A stretch of 64,000 nt of DNA from Pezicula radicicola (lineage: Eukaryota > Ascomycota > Leotiomycetes > Helotiales > Dermateaceae): NCBI GenBank assembly GCA_003008705.1, contig PDUO01000016.1, positions 435,975 through 499,974 of the forward strand, in the 5' to 3' direction. The notes under the pieces are model-generated. The model searched no databases and had not been told where the DNA came from. It saw only the letters and a list, made by a program, of their open reading frames with translations. Both the position numbers and the translations under genes were made by a program. This document shows positions 56,057-64,000 of this stretch, in pieces. Each line of letters opens with the position of its first letter. The first letter of the stretch is position 1.

Positions 56057-56874
56057 GTACATCGCCGAGAGGGGAGGTTGTGCAAAATCGTGCTCTTTAT
56101 GAACTACTTCTTGCGTTCTTCATGGTGGCCGACACTGCTTGCCGGCCTCTCAGAATGAAAAGCTAGGTCCTGTAATCGGACCCTCAGCACTTCCCTAAAG
56201 CGCGTTGTGGAGAGAGCATCAATTGCCGAGTGCGTGCTCCCCAAAACGGTACCTTGTGTCGAGAAAGCTTTCCAGGTGGGTATATGGAGGTTCCGGCCAA
56301 AAGTCGTGAGAATTTAGGATCTGGTAAAATACAGGGCATAGGCCCCTATAACCAGTGCATATCACCTAACAAAGTGAAGCCTAAGGCTACGATAATAAAG
56401 CCTATAAGCGAGTCGGTTGTAGGCTTCATGCCCTGTAGCTTCTACAGTAGAAGAAGGGTCTACAGGGCATTATAGGGCGCATGCCCTATATTCTCACGAC
56501 TTTTGGCCGGAACCTCCGTAGTCCAGCACATACGATATCGTAGAGCCATGCCGCTTTAACACACATGCATTCATACTTTCAAGCGCGTCTCCAAATTCAG
56601 AACGCGACGACGTACCTACTACCTATTCATTACATTTATCCAATTTGAACAACAATTCTCCCAAAACCGAAAGAGAATCTCGCGAAGTACGCATTTCCTG
56701 AGATGATTCCCTGAACCAATGTGCCGCTTTGAGTTACTCGGTACTATCGTATTGTTAACGCAAGATATCGTCGACAAGGTCGCAGAAAGAAAAGAGGACG
56801 CGCCTTGCCACATACTGTAAACGGCATCTGTTCCCAGCTTGTGAATCACTACTCATGCGCTCCAGTCTCCAGCC
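56057..56874. other. Intergenic, holding a MITE-like element and the promoter of the GCP4 gene
   Basis: Apart from the terminal inverted-repeat element at 56283..56518, no feature is recognised. The GCP4-like start lies about 360 bp to the right of the element. Confidence 0.6.
56283..56518. mobile_element. MITE-like element, perfect 28-bp terminal inverted repeats, TA target duplication
   Basis: Left repeat 56284..56311 begins GGAGGTTCCGGCCAAAAGTC; the right repeat 56490..56517 is its exact 28-base reverse complement. TA flanks both ends (56281-56282; 56519-56520). The 236-bp element has no coding frame, but its interior is built of further short inverted motifs (CAGGGCAT / ATGCCCTG, CCTATA / TATAGG), so one strand could fold into a long hairpin. 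Typical of non-autonomous Tc1/mariner-type elements. Perfect TIRs suggest recent insertion. Confidence 0.88.
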
Positions 56875-59202
56875 ATGCTCCACGAAATCCTCCTCTCCCT
56901 CTCCGGCCATCCCTCCTCACTCCTCACCGCCGACCACTCAGCCCCGACCTCGATTCTTTCCCCTCCGGAGAAAGCCCTCCTCTCCTCGGTCGCCCACCTA
57001 AGTGATGTCCACTGCAAGCTCCTCAGCCATACGAAGACCATAGCATCAACGCACACTTCGAGCATCTGTCAGGCCGTAGCAACAGCCATCAGCTCAACCC
57101 ATCTTGCCCAATTTCAGCGGAAAATTCTCGAGGTTGAGGGTGGCATATTGCAGAAAGATGCGGGTAGTGTTGGCGCCTATAACATTGTGCCGTTAACAGC
57201 AATTGTGGGGGAATTCTCTGGTTGGACTAGGCGAATGGAATGGTTTCTCCAGGTCGTGGAATTCATGATGCAAAGGAATAGCGGGAAAGTGTGCAGCGGG
57301 GCAATGGTTATAAACAAATTGTGTGATGCTGTTCAAACGGGATATGTCGACATTGAAGAGGTAGCATTGAGTTTAGTCAAAGTTGCGGAAACTGCCTGGT
57401 TAAAGCAAGTTTCTGCTTGGATTCTCTATGGAAGATTGCCGACCTTTGGAAGGGAAGATTTCTTTGTGATACGGAAAGACAATGATGATGGACAGGTGAT
57501 CTATGCATTTCATGCTTCAATGAAAAGATTAGTAACTAACGTCTTACAGGAATACGAGTGTATCAACGAGTTACTTCCAGCCTTTGTGTCGGCTCCAACG
57601 GCGTCGTCGTTGCTCTTCATCGGTCGTTCTCTGAACCACATTCGTGTAAAGGGCATATCAAGTCCTACGTCGCCCGAGCTTGACCTGCTCTCCTCTCATC
57701 TCAAGCAACTCTCAACGCTGACATTCCCCATCGGCAGCGCTAGTTTTTCAAGGGTTATTGCATCGATTCGACTCTCATTGTCTCGAACGACCCTCCAGGA
57801 ACTCTTGCCTCTAAGCAAGGTCGTCGAGATATTGACTCTTCAGCGTCAATTCTTCCTGCTCGGCCGTGGCGAATTTGCCATGGCCTTGATCACAGAAGCT
57901 GACGAGAAGATTAGGTCTCGTTGGCGACGGTCTGATAATTTAGGTTACGAAAAGCGCGATGGATTGGGTAATATCGTGGTCAAAGAAGGCGAGGTTTCCG
58001 CTATCCTAGCACGAACCTGGGCAGCCATGGCATCGTTGCAAGGCCAGCATGGCGATCAAGACGAAGATGAGCTTCTTGAACTTGCTAGAGACCTGGTCCA
58101 ATTAATCATTACGAAGCCAAACAGTGGCACTCCTTTGAAGGGAAGTCTCGGCGCCTCGCAGGCAGTTTCCAAAATCGCCTCGACCCCTTTTAGAAACCTC
58201 CTCTTGTCGATACCCGTTGTGTTAACATTGCAAATTCTGTCCCCTTTGGATCTTTTTCTTACATCTGCGGACTTGCAGAGCTATTCAAGTATTAATGCGT
58301 ACTTGCTATCTATTCGCCGAGCCCATTTACGTCTCACTGATTTATGGAAGATCACGCCGCTGCGCCGAGATCATCCAGCACCACCGGGTCCCCCCTATGG
58401 GTCTTCTTCAGCCGGCCGAAATAAAGTGCACACATTGCGAGAAAGAGCCAATGAACGTTCGGCAGCTATGCGTAGCGTATGGGCTACTAGCAGTGCAGCC
58501 GTGTTTTTCTTGGGGGAGACGGAAGCATACCTTCAAGGCGAGGTGGTAGAGGGAACGTGGATCGGCTTTAAGAACTGGCTTGGCGTAGGAGCATCTCGAC
58601 CGGTCTCCCCAAGTAACCAAGACGATTACGAAGAAGATATCTGGATGAAAGCTGGACAAGAGCCAGAAATATCCACAGGCATTAGCCATACTCATGATCC
58701 CCAAACCCTTGCGGACGCACACAGAAGGTATCTTGGCGCATTAGCTACAAGCCTCCTGTTGACTACGCCATCATTCACAGATCCTCTGTACCATCTCCTT
58801 CAACAAATTGATCATCTCGTGGCACTTGTATATCGCATTCATTCTATATGGCTTTCACTCGACCTCGAGGCCGACCAAGGAGTCGTAGATGCCTTCTCAG
58901 ACTTCCACAAGGAAGAGAAGGACGTAAAAGAGCAGTTGATTGTTGTAGCAAGCAGAGTCAAAAACGCTATCGAGGAATTAGTCAAGAGTTTAAGAGATGT
59001 AGACCAAGATAAAGACGGCTGGGATAATGGGTACCAGGAATTGGTACTTGGTGATGAGGGTGCTTATGTACCAACGAAAGTGGGCAGAGTTGACAGGCTT
59101 TTGATGAAACTAGATTTTGGAGGTTGGTTTGATGATAGAGGAAGACCTGGACAAGATGAGCTTAATAGTGATGACGGGGAGTTTTATGATGTGATGAATT
59201 AA
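56875..59202 (+). CDS. Gamma-tubulin complex component, GCP4 type (Spc97/Spc98 family)
   Basis: Part of the gamma-tubulin ring complex that nucleates microtubules at spindle pole bodies and septa. Single exon, 775 aa, starting MLHEILLSLSGHPSSLL, the N-terminus seen in GCP4 proteins. GRIP1-type region: VPLTAIVGEFSGWTRRMEW, VCSGAMVINKLCDAVQTGY and SAWILYGRLPTFGREDFFV. GRIP2-type region: LLFIGRSLNHIRVKGI, LDLFLTSADLQSYSSINAYL (connecting to gamma-tubulin), RRAHLRLTDLW and AVFFLGETEAYLQGEVVEG. The C-terminus includes HRRYLGALATSLLLTTPSF. Two expanded polar insertions, near residues 500-520 and 575-605, are fungal-specific in appearance. GCP4 is preferred over GCP2/3 because the long N-terminal extension of those is absent. 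Overlaps no neighbour. Confidence 0.92.
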   Translation: MLHEILLSLSGHPSSLLTADHSAPTSILSPPEKALLSSVAHLSDVHCKLLSHTKTIASTHTSSICQAVATAISSTHLAQFQRKILEVEGGILQKDAGSVGAYNIVPLTAIVGEFSGWTRRMEWFLQVVEFMMQRNSGKVCSGAMVINKLCDAVQTGYVDIEEVALSLVKVAETAWLKQVSAWILYGRLPTFGREDFFVIRKDNDDGQVIYAFHASMKRLVTNVLQEYECINELLPAFVSAPTASSLLFIGRSLNHIRVKGISSPTSPELDLLSSHLKQLSTLTFPIGSASFSRVIASIRLSLSRTTLQELLPLSKVVEILTLQRQFFLLGRGEFAMALITEADEKIRSRWRRSDNLGYEKRDGLGNIVVKEGEVSAILARTWAAMASLQGQHGDQDEDELLELARDLVQLIITKPNSGTPLKGSLGASQAVSKIASTPFRNLLLSIPVVLTLQILSPLDLFLTSADLQSYSSINAYLLSIRRAHLRLTDLWKITPLRRDHPAPPGPPYGSSSAGRNKVHTLRERANERSAAMRSVWATSSAAVFFLGETEAYLQGEVVEGTWIGFKNWLGVGASRPVSPSNQDDYEEDIWMKAGQEPEISTGISHTHDPQTLADAHRRYLGALATSLLLTTPSFTDPLYHLLQQIDHLVALVYRIHSIWLSLDLEADQGVVDAFSDFHKEEKDVKEQLIVVASRVKNAIEELVKSLRDVDQDKDGWDNGYQELVLGDEGAYVPTKVGRVDRLLMKLDFGGWFDDRGRPGQDELNSDDGEFYDVMN

Positions 59203-60463
59203 GCCACTGGCATAGGAGATACCCAAGGCGTTTTAGGCGGCGTAGCATTCAGGTCAAGCATCAAAAGAATTGAATGTTATGAATAAACTAAAAGTGGTGG
59301 AGATATAGCAAAATGCTTTCAGAAGGAAGCTATTGTACAGTACCTAGAAACCCCAGTAAGTGGATTGAATTTTTCTTTTTATGCTTCAACCTAAAACATA
59401 AGCTCAATATACATCGAATGTAACGACGCTAGTCAAACATTTATGATGCTGAAGGATAGTTGTAACAGCGTATTGCACACATTGTTTATATGAAGGAGAG
59501 GGAATCTTTCATACTCATGACATACCATACCCAACTCGAGGTGCTCAAGTCAACTTAACTTATCTAGATAGATTCAGGCCTTCTGAGACCTCTGTGGTAG
59601 TAGAGTTTATAAGCGCTATTTACTGTGACTCTATCTGTAAATTGTAAACGTAACAGACAGCAAGCTTTCAATCCACCTCCTTTTACATCCCCCTCGGCTC
59701 TCGCTTAGGAATCTCCTTATGTATTACACCTCCTCTTAAACAGAATTTGACCTGCTATCGCTCACCAATAAGTACGTACGCCTATTGTTTGTTGAAGATC
59801 GGGAACTTTAGCTTGTATATTTACTTACAACAAATAAGCGAGCCGAGCATAGTGGATTTCGTTATAGACATCTTACTTTGTAGGTTGTAGAATTATGACG
59901 TGCTACATTCGTTCAGTTTTAGTTCAGTGTTGATTTTAGTCACAATATAAGATGGACTTTCAGAGTTATGAATCTGTTTGTTTTGATATAAAGGGAAGCA
60001 AACAGAGCAAGGAGGGCAGAAAACACAAGGCAGAAGTTCGTAAAACCTGAAAATCCCTTGCATTGAAGAAACCTTCAGCAGAATACTTGATTCGTATATA
60101 TAGTGATTGTTCTATGAATCATTAGTGTTCTTCTTTTGTGGTGTCTTCTTTTAACCGCACCACTACCGCTTTCTACCTAAGCGAGGCGAGTGCCTCGACA
60201 ATAAAATAGCTTTGGCAATTGACGAAAGCCTTGCACTTGATACAGGCAATCATTCAATGCTTATCTATTCGTATGCGAACTATTTATTCGTTTTCTTTGC
60301 GCCCTCGCGCCCTGCTTTCCTTTCTATCGGCAACTCCTTTCTCAAGGAATCAATTAACCCTCAACACTTACACTTAGTTGTTACCTCCGCGCTTTCTCTC
60401 GATCCGCTCCTCGAACAGAACAACTTGATAGCAAAATAATTGAATCGTAACGTGCAGAACGCC
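59203..60463. other. Intergenic, no gene seen
   Basis: 1.26 kb with the GCP4 3' UTR and the promoter of the 2EXR gene. A TATATATAG string near 60095 and a C/T-rich stretch at 60120-60400 could be its core promoter and leader. Confidence 0.5.
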
Positions 60464-61691
60464 ATGGAGTCTTTCGCCACGGATCTCAGCAAGATGTTGG
60501 GTGCAACAAGTCAAACCACCAATACTTCAAAGGACAAAGAGCCACACCATCTCCTCAAACTTCCACGAGGTACGAGTAACAACTCCTTCCCCCCGACCGA
60601 TTTATTGACTTTGAATACTAGAGATTCGTGACAAGATCTGGGGTGAACTCTTTGCTCGTCAGGCAGGCGTGTTACCAAGCCACGTCCATGTCAAAGTCCC
60701 CAGTTACCGAAAGACTGTAAAGTTATACAAGTATCAATGGGACGAGAAGAGAATGCGAAAAACCAGGGATAGAAGGGCTCCCTTCTTGAGCAACATCCCT
60801 GCTCAACCTGTTCAGTCTACCTTTATTACCTCTCCAACAGACACACAAGCAGCGCTCTTCGCCGCTGGAGTTACAAAACTTCCCAATACCAACACCAAAG
60901 ATGGTCGAGTCATCCACCACTATATCTATCAGCGAGAAGGTTGGGGGGTTCAGGTCGTCAATCAGGAATTCCCAGTCCTCGAGGGTTTCCGTGGCATTCG
61001 AGCTTTATCGACCTGTAGGCAGATTATGGAGGAAGGCACCCAGGTCCTGTACGGTGAAAATCTATTCTGCTTCGATACCAGTGGTAGTTGGCCATACTCC
61101 AACTGCCTGGGTGTGCATCAATATTGGGAGCTCGACGGCCAGTCTCCGTATTCTATTCCAGGTGTTCCAAACAAGGACGGCAAACCCTCCTATCCCCGTC
61201 AAGTGCGCGTTTCAGTCAATAGACTGTTTGATAGAATGTATCAACAGCGAAGTTTTGTACAGAAAGATCCACTTCTTTGGTTTCTCCACAAGATCGGTAG
61301 GCAGAACGCTTCTAAGCTCAGGAATATCAAGATCCAGGGTATTTTCAAGACAATCAATGGCCACTTGTTCCTTCCTGGTCGTCAGGCCCCAATAGGACTT
61401 GCACGACTTTGTCCTATCTTCACCGCGGTCCTCAGCAGTGTTTGCCCAAACCTCCGGAACCTCGCGCTTTGTACTCGCTCACTGGGCTCGCTTGACGACG
61501 AGTATCTTGATAGATATGGCTGGGATGATGATCGTCAGAAAAAGTCGAGAAAAGAAGACGCGCAGAGAATTGGCAATACAGTCGCTGCTGTTGTCCACGA
61601 GTTTCCCATGCTCAAGAAGCTTGAATTGGGCTATTATTTCGATATGGATTATCATGAAATCCAACGCGTTCTTCAAACCCGTGATGAGTAG
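60464..61691 (+). CDS. 2EXR / F-box-like domain protein
   Basis: Uncharacterised member of the large filamentous-fungal 2EXR (F-box-like) family. Exons 60464..60569 and 60622..61691 (1176 nt, 391 aa), joined in phase 1. The hallmark LLKLPREIRDKIWGEL spans the intron at residues 30-45. Downstream elements fit the family: GFRGIRALSTCRQIMEEGTQ, VLYGENLFCFDTSG, FLHKIGRQNASKLRNIKIQG and a C-terminal helical part with VHEFPMLKKLELGYYFD. No signal peptide. F-box-like proteins can recruit SCF substrates, but the 2EXR group is not shown to do so. Splicing is needed: unspliced, the first exon stops after 56 codons. Confidence 0.87.
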
Positions 61692-64000
61692 CAAGGGGCT
61701 TTGCATTGGATGAGTTATGTGAAGGAGCGAGCCCCAGAACAGGCCAGGGCCAGTGTAGAACCAAGCCTTGTGGAGATTTATCATGGCCATGCTGGCCAAT
61801 ACAGGAATAGCAGACGGCATGAGCGTAAGATTGAGCGCGGTCAAGATGGACTGAATGGAGGGAATAATAGTCAGCGAGATACCCAACAGCAGCAACCTGG
61901 ATCCCACAGAGAGTATCGAAATCATTTCGCCAACTTAGTCGAAAATGCCTTGGCATCTAATAAACTATCTCGTCACAATGGTCGTCGTCGATGAACTTTT
62001 AACTTAATCGACAGACGCCAAATAAACCTACGCGTCGGAGAACCAAGCGTACATACCAAAGATAATATGTTGGAGTTACTTCACGGTTCTGCGTAGGTTT
62101 TGCTATCTTTTCCTCGTGGATGAATGTACATGCATAGAAAATTTGGCTCAATTGCTAGCTAGGACTGTACTGGGTAATGGCATTAGCTATAGCATCATTA
62201 TTCAAGACTAGCATAAATTATCTCGGCTTATGCTTCTTTCTGCTCCTTTTGTTTTGTTTTTGTATTCGTGAGGTTTGTGGTACTGGTATAAAATGAGAAG
62301 CTAATGGAGGATTACTACTTCGAGGTTTGGGTACTAGCACGGGCCAAATGTGCATTGAGATCGATGCACCCAGCGAAGTCCCCAAACGAATATCCAAAAG
62401 ACATCGTGTCGGTTGGAATGGCAATCGTTTGGAAGGAAGCTCCAAGAGAGAGTGTACAAAGAGGAGCATCATACGCGAGAACAAATTTTGTAGACCTCCC
62501 ATCACCACACGGCCTGCAGTGACCTCAAGGTATCGCTTATATCCATCCAATGAACAATGGTTAAACACCACTGAGTTGCACTAAACCTGGCAGAGGCGAT
62601 GAGGCGATCACTGACTGGAATGGATAGAAATATGCCAGTGCAGCTAAACAAGGCATATCGCAAGGCCGATACGAAGATTGGAAAATGGGGGCCGTTCAGC
62701 TCGCTCTGCCTTGCCAGCTACTGAAATATGATATAAATTAAAAACCATCAACAATCTCTCCTAGAGCTACTACTATCACTACCTACCGTCATTCCTACCC
62801 TTTGAAATGGCTTTAAATGATCCAAAGACTACTACTACCTCAACAATTTTGAGATACTACTTTTATCTAACACAATTCAACTAGAGGGTATGGCACGCGA
62901 TCATTTCTGTTAATCCTCTATTGTAGAAGATCACGGTTTTAGCAGCATTACACCCCTCACAACTCTCGTCGCCTGCCATTGGGTTTTCAATTTTTAAGAT
63001 GGTGGGTGCCACGACTGACAACAGTTACAATATTGCATGTATGTCACATGCAAGGCTAAGCAAATTAATATCCTTGATACTGGCTGCTTTCTGGTTCGAA
63101 CGATGGTGCGACGATGGATTATTGCTGAGCCTCGACGAGGTACAAGCTATTTTGGACTTCCTTCGTAAAGAAAATGCATACTGTATCGCCATCAAAAGAT
63201 GCTGGATGGGATTTTGATGCCACTAACACTAATTAGGTCTTCCTTGGCTACCTTGGCCTGATGGAGTTAAGATCAAACTTTGCTGGTAAACAAGGCTTTG
63301 AAGATATTTTTGATTGTTTGGACCTCCAGAACATCCGGCCATCTTTAATGTGGCCATGTATTGTTCCCTTTGTACGTGGCACTTCGGAGGCGACGGAAGA
63401 GGCCTTGATGTACAGGTACGTGAGACCCGCAGTATTTGCTCCGTTTTGAACTATGTGAGCACATTGAGTCTTGGAGACACTCGTCACTCGTAATTTACTT
63501 TTGCACTTTGCCAACTATTATTGCCAACTATTATCAAAATCCAAGAAGACCTAGGTCATCAAGGATCACTGAATTCGTCGGGCGCTATGTTTCAAAGTGT
63601 AATGGCCTAGTTTTTCCCGCAAACCCCCATTCCTAGTACCCCAAATTGTGCTAAAATCTGACAGGCTTGGATACGCCTTCCATTTTTAAACCGCTGGACC
63701 ACACTGGACGGCTTGGGCTGTTGATCATGATTTATGCCTTTCTCAGCTTAAAATCGCAAACTCATGCGACAAAAATATGGGACGAAACTCTTTTATTACC
63801 TCTTATTAGGCACGGTGGGCACTTACTGTTGGGCCACTAAAAATGCAAAGCACAAAGCATACTAAGCATGCACAAATTCTTGCCCTTGCATGGTGATCAA
63901 GCAGCGTATCAGGGCTCTAGAAATATTCCTGGAAAACCCGTCAGCCTGCCTGGAGACCCTCACACTGATTTTCAAGCGGATAGAAATCGGCTGGCGAATG
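61692..64000. other. Right-end intergenic stretch, no gene supported
   Basis: 2.3 kb. Frames of 60-97 codons occur on both strands, for example 61701..61994 (+, Arg/Gln-rich, just downstream of the 2EXR stop) and 63248..63514 (-), but none has recognisable motifs or a convincing splice partner. The segment could contain a gene starting to the right of the window. Confidence 0.5.

Noticed and set aside
61479..61925. 148-codon hydrophobic minus-strand frame
   Set aside because: Mostly antisense to the 2EXR coding exon; hydrophobicity is a by-product of the opposite strand's charged codons.

Overview
The window is nuclear DNA of a filamentous ascomycete (Pezizomycotina). Every recognisable protein is a fungal or general eukaryotic type. 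Most genes are interrupted by short GT..AG introns of about 50-220 nt with CTRAC-like branch sites, and they lie singly on both strands, not in operons. The protein set and intron style would fit Leotiomycetes (Helotiales), but that placement is an inference. I find no rRNA, tRNA, CRISPR array or organellar sequence.

Layout. 1-10 kb is a dense housekeeping block: external alternative NADH dehydrogenase with an EF-hand (cut by the left edge), GID8 ubiquitin-ligase subunit, uridine kinase/UPRT, and peroxisomal Lon protease 2. 10.2-24.2 kb is a 14-kb gene-poor stretch that holds a decayed SRR1-like gene and otherwise little I can support. 24.2-27.0 kb is a Zn2Cys6-PAS transcription factor with an 8-nt exon and a long intron that contains an antisense open frame. 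28.4-43.6 kb carries, in order, two conserved or hypothetical proteins, a family 2 glycosyltransferase, a DUF202 membrane protein, a MATE transporter, a 130-bp MITE-like element, a PQ-loop membrane protein and a BTB protein. 43.7-53.2 kb has a medium-chain reductase with an apparent one-base frameshift, a small secreted protein, a second Zn2Cys6 regulator with an awkward intron, and a methyltransferase. 53-56.9 kb is gene-poor, with a hydrolase pseudogene and a second MITE-like element of about 236 bp. 56.9-61.7 kb has a gamma-tubulin complex protein (GCP4 type) and a 2EXR/F-box-like protein. The last 2.3 kb shows nothing convincing.

Functionally the genes are mostly independent: mitochondrial NADH oxidation, GID-dependent proteolysis, pyrimidine salvage, peroxisomal protein quality control, vacuolar or plasma-membrane transport, and microtubule nucleation. 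I see no secondary-metabolite cluster, mating locus or defence system. The unusual material is gene-structural (a start-codon-only exon, an 8-nt exon, a nested antisense frame, tandem acceptors) and degenerative (two MITEs, and three genes with inactivating lesions, of which all three nonsense changes are C:G to T:A transitions). Exon borders were deduced by eye from splice consensus plus frame continuity and were not checked against transcripts.
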